A DNA stretch of 64,000 bases from Acidimicrobiia bacterium (GTDB lineage: Bacteria; Actinomycetota; Acidimicrobiia; IMCC26256; PALSA-610). The stretch covers positions 2,281,965 to 2,345,964 of the forward strand of contig BPGH01000001.1 in NCBI GenBank assembly GCA_026002935.1, given 5' to 3'. How positions within the stretch are numbered: position 1 is the first letter of the stretch; every line of letters starts with the position of its first letter. Below are positions 34,212-41,890 of the stretch, piece after piece. A model generated the notes under the pieces. It was not told the DNA's origin. It did not search any database and saw nothing but the letters and a program-made list of their open reading frames with translations. Both the position numbers and the translations under genes were made by a program.

Positions 34212-34694
34212 CTACTGGGCGAAGTCCTCCGGGGTGACCCGGTCCAGGAACTCCCGGAACTGCTCGACCTCCTGCTCCTCCTCGTCGGCCTCGAACAGCA
34301 CGCCGGCCTCCTCGAGGACCGCCTCGTCCACGTAGATCGGGATCGTGTTCCCGTAGCGGACGGCGAGGGCGATGGCGTCGGAGGGCCGTGACGAGATGCG
34401 CCGGGTCGTGCCGTCCTGGTCGATCTCGATCTCCGCGTAGAACGTGCCGTCGTGCAGCTCGGTGATCTCGACGCGGCGCAACGTGGCCCGGAGCTCGTCG
34501 AGCACGGTCTTGAACAGGTCGTGGGTCATCGGGCGCGGCGTCTCGAGTCCCTGCAGCGCGTAGACGATCGCCGTGGCCTCGGGCGAGCCGATGAAGATCG
34601 GGAGGAAGCGGGGGCCGGACTCCTCGCGCAGGAGCACGATCGGCTGGTTCGAAGGGACTTCGACGCGCACCCCGATCAACGAAAGGCGGATCAC
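34212..34694 (-). CDS. Bifunctional nuclease domain protein (DUF151, Rv1829-like)
   Basis: A 160-residue BFN-family protein, full-length. It opens with LIGVRVEVPSNQPIVLLRE and contains LPIFIGSPEATAI, TFYAEIEI and ISSRPSDAIALAVRYGNTIPIYV, the family core. BFN proteins have reported RNase/DNase activity in plants; in Actinobacteria the gene is always near MerR and GarA genes, as here. The acidic C-terminus (EADEEEQEVEQF) is typical. The GTG overlaps the hpt stop by four bases. Confidence 0.92.
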   Translation of the reverse strand: MIRLSLIGVRVEVPSNQPIVLLREESGPRFLPIFIGSPEATAIVYALQGLETPRPMTHDLFKTVLDELRATLRRVEITELHDGTFYAEIEIDQDGTTRRISSRPSDAIALAVRYGNTIPIYVDEAVLEEAGVLFEADEEEQEVEQFREFLDRVTPEDFAQ

Positions 34695-35311
34695 GGCTCC
34701 TCCGTTCGTCCACCGGCCACCCTACCACCGGCCCCCCGCAGCCCGGCCCCCCGCCCGTACAGCGCCGGGACGTAGCAGTCGGGCGCGACGGCGACGTCGG
34801 CGCGGGAGCCGGCCACGACGAACGGGAGGTTGCGGTACAGGTCGTGCACGTGCAGCCCGTACCCGAGCACGAACTCGTCGTCGAGCTCGAAGCCGCGGTA
34901 GCGCACCTCATGGGGCACGATCCGCCGGCGCGGGCGGTCGAGGAGCGCGCACGTCGACACGGCGCGTGGGCCGCGCGCCTCGAGCTGGCCGAGCAGGTAC
35001 GCGACCGTCAGGCCGGTGTCGACGATGTCCTCGACGAGCACGACGTCGCGTCCGCCGACGTCGGCGGCGACGTCCTGGAGGATCTTCACGCGCCCCGAGT
35101 CGGGCGCGAAGCGCGAGATCGAGATGAAGTCGACCTCCACGTCGACGCCGGGGATCCGGCGGGCCAGGTCGGCGGCGAAGCAGAGCGCACCCTTGAGCAC
35201 GGCCACGAGGAGCACGCCGTCGGGGTGGTCGGCGGCGATCTCGGCGCCGAGGCGCCGGACGGTCCGCTCGATGCGGTCGGCGTCGAGCAGCACCGTCGGG
35301 TCCACGGTCAC
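34691..35311 (-). CDS. hpt: Hypoxanthine phosphoribosyltransferase
   Basis: A 206-residue purine salvage enzyme. The PRPP-binding motif VVLVEDIVDTGLT, the flexible-loop region FISISRFAPDSGRVKI, and FVLGYGLHVHDLYRNLP near the end are typical. The last ~30 residues (LYGRGAGLRGAGGRVAGG...) exceed the usual length and are low-complexity. In Mycobacterium hpt lies next to tilS and ftsH, not here, so its place between two regulators and BFN is a lineage-specific arrangement. Overlaps on both sides (GTGA) show it is part of the garA operon. Confidence 0.93.
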   Translation of the reverse strand: MTVDPTVLLDADRIERTVRRLGAEIAADHPDGVLLVAVLKGALCFAADLARRIPGVDVEVDFISISRFAPDSGRVKILQDVAADVGGRDVVLVEDIVDTGLTVAYLLGQLEARGPRAVSTCALLDRPRRRIVPHEVRYRGFELDDEFVLGYGLHVHDLYRNLPFVVAGSRADVAVAPDCYVPALYGRGAGLRGAGGRVAGGRTEEP

Positions 35312-36192
35312 CCGCCGAGCGAGCGCCGGACCGTGCTGCGCAGCAGGGCCGTGCGGAGCTGGCGGCCGAGCCGGGCGAGCTCGGCGAGCGTCTGCTCGTA
35401 GCGGGCCTGCGCTTCCGGGTTTCGGCGGCGCCGGTACGGCAGCAGCACCTGCTCGAACAGGCCCGCCTCCCGGTCGGCGAACGCCCGGTACATGCGCAGG
35501 TGGCGGGGCTCGACGCCGTGCCGCATGAACCCGCCGGCGACCCGGGCGATCTCGAGCGCGTCCTCGTCGAACAGGACGCGCTCGCGCGACGAGTAGGCGG
35601 GCTGGATGAGGCCGTACTCCTCGAGCAGGGCGACCTCCTCGTCGCCGAGGTCGGCGGCCCGCGCGAGCTCCGCGCGCGTGAGGCTGACCCCCGACGTCGC
35701 ACCCGCGAGCGCCTGTGGCTCGTCGTCGGCGTCGCGCACCGCGTCGGCGGCGGCGGCCTCCCGCTCGCGCGCGATGCGCGCCTCCTCGAACAACGCGGGC
35801 TCCGCCTTCGGTGCCCGCCGGGCGCGCCGGCGCGCCCCGCCGCGCGACGTGCCCGTCCCCGGCGCGTCCGCGGGCACGCCGGGGGGCGCCCCGGTCCCCT
35901 CGCCCGCCTGCGCACCCGCGACGGCGGCGAAGCCCCCCGCCCGGTCGATCTCGTCGAGGCGGTCCTTGATCACCTTGAGCGGGAGGAAGTGGTCCTTCTG
36001 CTGGCGGAGGATGAACCGCAGCCGCTCGACGTCGGCCGGGAAGAACTTGCGGTACCCCGACGGGGTCCGCTCCGGCTCGACGAGCCCCTGGCTCTCGAGG
36101 AACCGGATCTTCGAGATCGTGATGTCGGGGAACTCCTCGCGGAGCTGGTTGAGCACGTCGCCGATCGAGACGTGCTCGGCCCGCGCCGCCAT
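35308..36192 (-). CDS. ftsR: FtsR-like MerR regulator (Rv1828-like) with two DNA-binding-type domains
   Basis: A 294-residue protein. The N-terminal winged helix (SIGDVLNQLREEFPDITISKIRFLESQGL then TPSGYRKF) is the MerR type of Rv1828/FtsR, which in Corynebacterium controls ftsZ expression. A Pro/Gly/Arg-rich linker (~85-125) leads to a second MerR-like segment (LTRAELARAADLGDEEVALLEEYGLI) and a helical C-terminus. The linker is longer than in Mycobacterium. The ATG overlaps the garA stop by one base (TGATG). Confidence 0.88.
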   Translation of the reverse strand: MAARAEHVSIGDVLNQLREEFPDITISKIRFLESQGLVEPERTPSGYRKFFPADVERLRFILRQQKDHFLPLKVIKDRLDEIDRAGGFAAVAGAQAGEGTGAPPGVPADAPGTGTSRGGARRRARRAPKAEPALFEEARIAREREAAAADAVRDADDEPQALAGATSGVSLTRAELARAADLGDEEVALLEEYGLIQPAYSSRERVLFDEDALEIARVAGGFMRHGVEPRHLRMYRAFADREAGLFEQVLLPYRRRRNPEAQARYEQTLAELARLGRQLRTALLRSTVRRSLGG

Positions 36193-36665
36193 CAGCGCTC
36201 CCGCGCGCCGCCCAGCACGAAGCTGAGCCGGTAGCGGCCGATCTGCACCTCGTCGCCGTGGCGGAGCCGCGCCTCGTCGACGCGCTCGCGGTTCACGTAG
36301 GTGCCGTTGAGCGAGCCGACGTCGCGCAGCACGTACCCCGCCGGGTCGCGGTCGATGCGCACGTGGCGGCGCGACACGGTGATGTCGTCGAGGAAAACGT
36401 CGGAGTCCGGGTGGCGCCCGATCGTCGTCGCGTCCCGGTCGAGCCGGTACGAGGCGCCCGACTCCGGCCCGTGCCGCACGACCAGCAGGCCGACCCCGTC
36501 GGGGAGCCCCTCGAGGTACCGCTCGAGCTCCTCCTCCTCGCTGGCGGCCTCGACCGCCGCGAGCGTCATCGTGCTCGTGTCGTCGTCGGCGGCGAGCGGC
36601 GCGCCGCAGGACGAGCAGTACCGGGCGCCGTCCTGGTTCACGTGCCCGCAGCGCGCGCAGACCAT
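36192..36665 (-). CDS. garA: GarA-like FHA-domain protein with N-terminal zinc ribbon
   Basis: A 157-residue protein. A zinc ribbon (CARCGHVNQDGARYCSSCG) precedes a short Thr-rich segment (DDTSTMTLA), in the place of the phosphorylated threonines of mycobacterial GarA, and an FHA domain (~70-150) with TIGRHPDSDVFLDD, SRRHVRI and GSLNGTYVN. GarA regulates the 2-oxoglutarate node in response to Ser/Thr kinases. The added zinc ribbon is absent from Mtb GarA. The ATG at 36665 follows a TAGCCT box by six bases. Confidence 0.86.
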   Translation of the reverse strand: MVCARCGHVNQDGARYCSSCGAPLAADDDTSTMTLAAVEAASEEEELERYLEGLPDGVGLLVVRHGPESGASYRLDRDATTIGRHPDSDVFLDDITVSRRHVRIDRDPAGYVLRDVGSLNGTYVNRERVDEARLRHGDEVQIGRYRLSFVLGGARER

Positions 36666-36771
36666 GCCGGCAGGCTACAGAGGTGCCGCAACCGCCCACA
36701 ACGACACCCTCGACCTCCAGTCGACGGCGAGACTTCGCCCCGTCGGGCGGCGACGGCGCGCCGCGCCCGCC

Positions 36772-37149
36772 CTACTCGACGAGGGCCCGGTAGCCCGCCG
36801 CGTCGAGGAGCGCGTCGAGGCCGGGGTCCTCGGCGAGCGCGATCTGCATGATCCAGCCGTCGCCGTAGGGGTCGCGGTTCACGAGCTCCGGTGACTCGAC
36901 GAGCCGCTCGTTGACGGCCTGCACCGTGCCCGACACCGGCGCGTAGATCTCCGACACCGACTTCGTCGACTCGATCTCGCACACCGAGTCGGCCGCGCGC
37001 ACCGCCGTGCCGACCGTGGGCAGCCCGACGTAGACGACGTCACCGAGGGACTCCTGCGCGAAGTCGGTGATGCCGACGGTCGCGACCCCGTCGGTGATCC
37101 GCACCCACTCGTGCTCACGGCTGTAGCGCAGGTCCTCCGGGACGTCCAT
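36772..37149 (-). CDS. gcvH: Glycine cleavage system H protein
   Basis: A 125-residue lipoyl carrier. Lys63 in ESTKSVSEIYAP is the lipoylation site; the N-terminal YSREHEWV and C-terminal DPYGDGWIMQI blocks are standard. It shuttles the methylamine between GcvP and GcvT. A TACGAT box (37157-37162) lies seven bases before the ATG. Gene order gcvH-garA is conserved across Actinobacteria. Confidence 0.96.
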   Translation of the reverse strand: MDVPEDLRYSREHEWVRITDGVATVGITDFAQESLGDVVYVGLPTVGTAVRAADSVCEIESTKSVSEIYAPVSGTVQAVNERLVESPELVNRDPYGDGWIMQIALAEDPGLDALLDAAGYRALVE

Positions 37150-37174
37150 GCGACGGATCGTACCGACGCGCCCG

Positions 37175-39667
37175 CTACAGCGTCAGCTCGGCGACCTGCC
37201 CCGCGTGGATCGCGACGAGGCGGCGGGCGTCCATGTCGCTCGGCCCCTCCGCCCACACGTGGGTGACCGGCAGCTCGGGGTCCGGGAGCACGAGCGCCCA
37301 GCCGTCGTCGTAGAGGATCTTCACGCCGTCGACCAGCACGACGTCGTGGTCCTTCGCCCGCTCCATGATCCCCCGCATCACCGCGCCCTTGCGCTCCCAC
37401 GGCGTCGGCACCGCCTCGTGCGCGACGTGCGGCGTGGGCACCGCCGCGACCAGCTCCGACAGCGGCCGGCCCAGCGCGGCGAGCAGGTCGAGGAGGTTCA
37501 CCAGGGTCGCCGCCGCGTCGTACGCCGGCAGGAACCGCGGCCAGATGAAGCCGCCCTCCTGCGAGGCCGCGAACTCGACGCCGCCCCGGCCGGCCACCTG
37601 CATGAGGTGCGCGGCCGACAGCTTCGTCCAGGTGATCCGCAGGCCGCCCCGCTGCGCGATCCGCTCGGCCTCGCGGCTCACCGACACCGGGAGCGCGACG
37701 TGCGACCCGGGCCGGGCGTCCCCGAGCAGGCTGAGCAGCACCAGCAGCGCCTGGTCGGGGGTGAGCGCCTGGCCCTGGTCGTCGACGATCGTGCCGGTCT
37801 CGCCGTCGGGGTCGATCACGTACCCGAGGTCGGAGCCCGACGTCCGCACGAGGTCGCCCATCGCCTTCAGCCGGGTCTCGAGGTCCTCGCTGGCGGACGT
37901 CGCGCCCGCGGTCGCCGCGAACGGGTTCACGGCCAGGACGTTCGCGCCGATCTTGGGCAGCACGTTCGGCATGACCACCGAGGCGGCCCCGAACGAGTAG
38001 TCGAGCACGACCTTGAACTGGCGCCGCTGCAACCGTTCGGCGTCGACGCTGCGCTCCAGCGCGGCCGTGTAGAACTCGATCGCGCGCGGCGGGAACACGA
38101 TGTCGCCGATGTCGCCCGCGAACGCACGGCGGAAGTCCTCGCGGTACAGGAGCCGCTCGATCTTGCGCTGCGTCCCCTCGTCGATGTCGGCGCCCCGCTC
38201 GTCCATGAACCGGATCTCGACGCTGTCGGGGTCGTCGGGGGCGAGCCGGACGCTGACGCCGCCCTGCGCCCGCTCGCTGCGCACCTGGAAGCGCGTCAAC
38301 GGCACCGTCGCGAGCTCCAGGTCCTGGACGTGGACGCCGCTGAGGTTGAGGCCGGCGATGAACGCCCGCTTGAGCGCCCGGGCCGTCCGGCTCGTGTCGC
38401 GGCTCGTGCAGACGATGGAGCCCTTCTTCAGCGCGGTGCCGTACGCCATCGCGAGCCGCACCGCGACCTCGGAGGTGACGTCGACGTTGGCGAGTCCGCG
38501 CACGCCCCGCCGACCGAACAGGGTCCGCGCGCCCTTCGACTCCCACACGATCGACGACGTGACGAGGGCCCCCGCGTCGACCGACTTGAACGGGTAGATC
38601 TTGACCGACGGGTTCACGACGGCGTGCGCGCCGACGAAGCACTCGTCGCCGACCACGACGCCTTCCTCGAGCACGGCGCCGTCGCGCACGTCGCTCGCCC
38701 GGCCGAGGACCGCGCCGCGCAGGCGCGCCCCCGGGCCCACGTAGGCGTGGTCGTGGACGACCGTCCGTTCGAGCACGGCGTCACCCTTCACCACGACGTC
38801 GCTGCCGAGCACCGTGTACGGGCGCAGGACGGCCCCGGCCTCGACGCGGCTGTTGTCGCCGATGAGCACCGGCCCCTCGACGGTCGCCTCCGGGGAGAGG
38901 TCGGCGTTCTCGCCGAGCCAGACGCCCTCGCGGAGCTGGAAGCCGTCGAGCTGCACGCCGACGCGGCCGTCGAGGATGTCCTCGTGCGCCCGGCGGTAGG
39001 CCTCGAGCGTGCCGACGTCCTCCCAGTAGCCGTCCATCACGTGCCCGTGCAGCTTGAGGCCCCGCTCCAGCACCGCCGGGAAGACGTCGCCGGAGAAGTC
39101 GACGACCTGGCCCTCGGGGATGAAGTCGAAGATCCCGGGCTCCAGCACGTAGATGCCGGTGTTGATCGTGTCGGAGAAGACCTGCCCCCACGTCGGCTTC
39201 TCGAGGAACCGTTCGATGGTGCCGTCGTCGCGCGTGATGACGATGCCGAACTCGACGGGGTTCTCGACCCGCTTCAGGCCGATCGAGACGAAGGCCTGCG
39301 CGTCACGGTGGGCCTGCGCCATCCGCGACAGGTCGACGTCGGTCAGCACGTCGCCGGAGATCACGAGGAACGTCTCGTCGAGCTCCTGCATCGCGTTGCG
39401 GACCGAACCGGCCGTGCCGAGCGGCGACTCCTCGGTCGCGTACCGCATCCTGACGCCGAAGTCGGACCCGTCGCCGAAGTAGTTGCGGATGTGGTTCGCG
39501 AGGAACGCGACGGTCACGACGATGTCGTCGAAGCCGTGCTTCGCGAGCAGGTGGACGATGTGCTCCATCATCGGCACGTTCGCGATGGGCATCATCGGCT
39601 TCGGGGAGTTGCTCGTGAGCGGGCGCAAGCGGGTCCCCTCACCTCCCGCCAGGATGACCGCCTTCAT
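37175..39667 (-). CDS. Mannose-1-phosphate guanylyltransferase with degenerate phosphomannomutase domain
   Basis: An 830-residue three-part protein. Residues 1-235 form a nucleotidyltransferase (LAGGEGTRLRPLT, SPKPMMPI, SGDVLTDVD); ~250-375 are hexapeptide repeats of a left-handed beta-helix; ~380-830 are a phosphohexomutase-like domain. In that last part the catalytic phosphoserine loop (TASHNP in active enzymes) is missing: the fold positions read CTSRDTSRTARALK and later RLAPDDPDSVEI. The mutase domain is therefore probably inactive or regulatory. It should make GDP-mannose (or another NDP-sugar) for cell-wall glycans and glycolipids. Same-length homologues occur in Streptomyces. The ATG overlaps the pgsA-like gene stop. 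Confidence 0.86.
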   Translation of the reverse strand: MKAVILAGGEGTRLRPLTSNSPKPMMPIANVPMMEHIVHLLAKHGFDDIVVTVAFLANHIRNYFGDGSDFGVRMRYATEESPLGTAGSVRNAMQELDETFLVISGDVLTDVDLSRMAQAHRDAQAFVSIGLKRVENPVEFGIVITRDDGTIERFLEKPTWGQVFSDTINTGIYVLEPGIFDFIPEGQVVDFSGDVFPAVLERGLKLHGHVMDGYWEDVGTLEAYRRAHEDILDGRVGVQLDGFQLREGVWLGENADLSPEATVEGPVLIGDNSRVEAGAVLRPYTVLGSDVVVKGDAVLERTVVHDHAYVGPGARLRGAVLGRASDVRDGAVLEEGVVVGDECFVGAHAVVNPSVKIYPFKSVDAGALVTSSIVWESKGARTLFGRRGVRGLANVDVTSEVAVRLAMAYGTALKKGSIVCTSRDTSRTARALKRAFIAGLNLSGVHVQDLELATVPLTRFQVRSERAQGGVSVRLAPDDPDSVEIRFMDERGADIDEGTQRKIERLLYREDFRRAFAGDIGDIVFPPRAIEFYTAALERSVDAERLQRRQFKVVLDYSFGAASVVMPNVLPKIGANVLAVNPFAATAGATSASEDLETRLKAMGDLVRTSGSDLGYVIDPDGETGTIVDDQGQALTPDQALLVLLSLLGDARPGSHVALPVSVSREAERIAQRGGLRITWTKLSAAHLMQVAGRGGVEFAASQEGGFIWPRFLPAYDAAATLVNLLDLLAALGRPLSELVAAVPTPHVAHEAVPTPWERKGAVMRGIMERAKDHDVVLVDGVKILYDDGWALVLPDPELPVTHVWAEGPSDMDARRLVAIHAGQVAELTL

Positions 39668-40272
39668 GTGGTGACCTCCACGCGTCGGCGCGCGGCCCGG
39701 CCCTCGGCGAGCGCGAGGCGAGCCGCCGGGACGTACCTGGCCGCGGCGTAGTACCCGAGCACGACCCCGCCGATCGCGAACCCCCACCCGGCGACGGCGA
39801 AGCCCACCGACGCCGCGCCGGACGGGACCGACTCGGCGGCGAGGAACATCGGCAGCGCGAACATGACGGCGAGCGTGCCGGCCTTGCCGGCCCACACGAC
39901 GTCGATGCGCCGGGCGCCGGCGATCCCGAGCCCGACGGTGACCGCCGCGATCACCGTCTCGCGCACGAGCACGATCCACAGCACCACGTCGACCGGGCCC
40001 GGCATGTCCTGGGTGAGGAGCGCGACCGCCGCGGCGACCAGCAGCACCCGGTCCGCGGTCGGGTCGAGGACCTTCCCGAGCTCGCTGCCCTGGTCGTAGC
40101 GCCGCGCGATCCACCCGTCGACCCAGTCGGTCGCGCCCAGTACGGCGAGGAGCGCCGCCGCGGCGAGCCCTGCGTCGGCACCCCACAGCAGCCACAGGAA
40201 CACGGGGACGCACCCGAGGCGGGCGACCGAGATGGCGTTCGGGATGGTCCACACCCGCGTCGCGCCGGCCAT
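39664..40272 (-). CDS. CDP-alcohol phosphatidyltransferase
   Basis: A 202-residue integral membrane enzyme with about six helices and the full motif D-x2-DG-x2-AR-x8-G-x3-D-x3-D (from DWVDGWIARR to DPTAD). It condenses CDP-diacylglycerol with an alcohol such as glycerol 3-phosphate (PgsA type) or inositol phosphate; the exact substrate cannot be fixed. Its neighbourhood with GDP-mannose synthesis and gcvH resembles the mycobacterial pgsA2 region. A TACGCT box (40280-40285) lies seven bases before the ATG. Confidence 0.88.
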   Translation of the reverse strand: MAGATRVWTIPNAISVARLGCVPVFLWLLWGADAGLAAAALLAVLGATDWVDGWIARRYDQGSELGKVLDPTADRVLLVAAAVALLTQDMPGPVDVVLWIVLVRETVIAAVTVGLGIAGARRIDVVWAGKAGTLAVMFALPMFLAAESVPSGAASVGFAVAGWGFAIGGVVLGYYAAARYVPAARLALAEGRAARRRVEVTT

Positions 40273-40296
40273 GGCGTGCAGCGTAGGCGCCCGCGG

Positions 40297-41859
40297 TCAG
40301 ATCCCCGCCGCCGCGCCCTCGGCCCGGGGGTCGGTCGCGACCCGGTAGCCGGCCGCGGCGACCTCGACGGCGTGCGCGTGCCCCATCCCGTCGTCGTACG
40401 CACGGACGACGCGCAGCTCGTGGCCCCGCGCCGCGAGGTCCGCCCGCCAGGCCTCCGGGAACCGCGACTCGACCCCGAGGTGCCAGTGGTCCGGGTCGAG
40501 CGCCCAGCGCGGCGCGCTGATCGCGGCCTGCGGGTCGTCGCCGTCGACGACGGTGCGCACGAGGAGCTGGAGGTGCGTCTGGGCCTGGGTGTGGCCGCCC
40601 ATCGCGCCGAACACGAGCCAGGGCCGGCCGCCGCGCAGCGCGAGGGCCGGGATCAGCGTGTGCATCGGGAGCTTGGCGCCGCCGAGCGCGTTCGGGTGGC
40701 CGGGGCGGAACCGGAACGACGAGCCGCGGTTGTGCAGGTTGATCCCCCACGGCTCGACGCGCACCCCCGAGCCCGCGGCCGTGAAGTTCGTCTGGATCAG
40801 CGAGACGAGCAGGCCGTCACGGTCCGCCGCGCACAGGTACGCGGTGCCGCCGTCCGGCCCCGGGTCGGGCGGTGGTCGCCACGCCCGGTCCGGGTCGATC
40901 GCCGCGGCGAGCGCCGCGACCCGCTCGTGGGCGTACAGGTCCTCGGCCGCCACCGTCATCGCGGCGGGGTCACCGACGAACCGGTTGCGGTCCACCAGCG
41001 CCCGCTTCGTCGCCTCGACGAGGAGGTGGGTGCGCGCCGCGCCGTCGGCCGGCAGGTCCAGGGCCTCCGCCACGCGCAGCGCCGCGAGCGCGGTCACGCC
41101 CTGCGTCGGCGGGGGGAGCTCGGCCACCTCGACGCCGTGGAACCCCGCCCGCAGCGGCGTGACCCACTCCCCGGCGTGCGCGGCCAGGTCGCCGGCGGTC
41201 ATGAACGACCCGTCGCGCCCGAGCCGCTCGACGATCGCGTCGGCGATCGGGCCCTCGTAGTAGGCGGCCGGGCCCTCCTCGGCGAGCGTCCGGATCGTGC
41301 GGGCGAGCCCGGGCTGGCGGACCACGTCGCCGGGTCCGGTGCGGGGATGGGCGCGCCCGAAGTCGGGCAGGCCGAAGTGGTCGTAGAGGGCCCGCGTCCC
41401 CGAGAAGTACCGCGCGCCGCGGCGCGTCAGGGGGAACCCCTCGGTTGCGTACCGCAGCGCGGGCGTCGCGAGGTCCCCGAACGTGCGCGTGCCGAAGCGT
41501 TCGAGCAGGTCGAACCAGCCCCGCGGCGCGCCCGGGACGGTGACGGTGTGCGGCCCGAACACGGGCATCTCCTCGGCGCCCGTGCGCTCCCGCACGCCGT
41601 CGACGGTCGCCGCGGCCGGCGACCGTCCCACGCCGAGGTACCCGTGGAGCCCGCCGTCCCAGACGATCGCGAGCACGTCGCCGCCGAAGCCGCACAGGTA
41701 GGGGGTCACCACCCCGAGCACCAGGTTCGCGGCGATCGCGGCGTCCATCGCGTTCCCGCCGCGGTCGAGCACCGCGAGCCCCGCGGCCGTCGCGAGGTAG
41801 TGCGGCGTCGCGACGACGCCCGAGGGGTACGCCCGGGCCTCGGACGTCCAACCGGCCAC
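40297..41859 (-). CDS. Gamma-glutamyltransferase family protein
   Basis: A 520-residue Ntn-hydrolase precursor. Early family blocks GVVATPHYLATAAGLAVLDRGGNAMDAAIAAN and CGFGGDVLAIVWDG are present; the self-cleavage threonine lies in GGTAYLCAADRDGL (usually TTHFSV), followed by SGVRVEPWGINLHNRG and GGAKLPMHTLIPALALRGG. The TTH triad is reduced, so the enzyme may act as an acylase rather than a true glutathione hydrolase. No signal peptide is seen. The GTG at 41859 is chosen since a TAGGGT box lies seven bases upstream and earlier starts overlap the divergent gene. Confidence 0.84.
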   Translation of the reverse strand: MAGWTSEARAYPSGVVATPHYLATAAGLAVLDRGGNAMDAAIAANLVLGVVTPYLCGFGGDVLAIVWDGGLHGYLGVGRSPAAATVDGVRERTGAEEMPVFGPHTVTVPGAPRGWFDLLERFGTRTFGDLATPALRYATEGFPLTRRGARYFSGTRALYDHFGLPDFGRAHPRTGPGDVVRQPGLARTIRTLAEEGPAAYYEGPIADAIVERLGRDGSFMTAGDLAAHAGEWVTPLRAGFHGVEVAELPPPTQGVTALAALRVAEALDLPADGAARTHLLVEATKRALVDRNRFVGDPAAMTVAAEDLYAHERVAALAAAIDPDRAWRPPPDPGPDGGTAYLCAADRDGLLVSLIQTNFTAAGSGVRVEPWGINLHNRGSSFRFRPGHPNALGGAKLPMHTLIPALALRGGRPWLVFGAMGGHTQAQTHLQLLVRTVVDGDDPQAAISAPRWALDPDHWHLGVESRFPEAWRADLAARGHELRVVRAYDDGMGHAHAVEVAAAGYRVATDPRAEGAAAGI

Positions 41860-41866
41860 CGCCGCG

Positions 41867-41883
41867 ACCCTACGGCCTAGGGT
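41867..41883. promoter_or_regulatory. Two facing leaderless -10 boxes in a 31-bp divergent region
   Basis: TAGGGT on the plus strand (41878-41883) ends seven bases before the ligase ATG; TAGGGT on the minus strand (41872-41867) ends seven bases before the transferase GTG. Only five bases separate the boxes, so each -35 region would lie inside the other gene and the two promoters cannot be used at once. Confidence 0.6.
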
Positions 41884-41890
41884 GAGGGGC

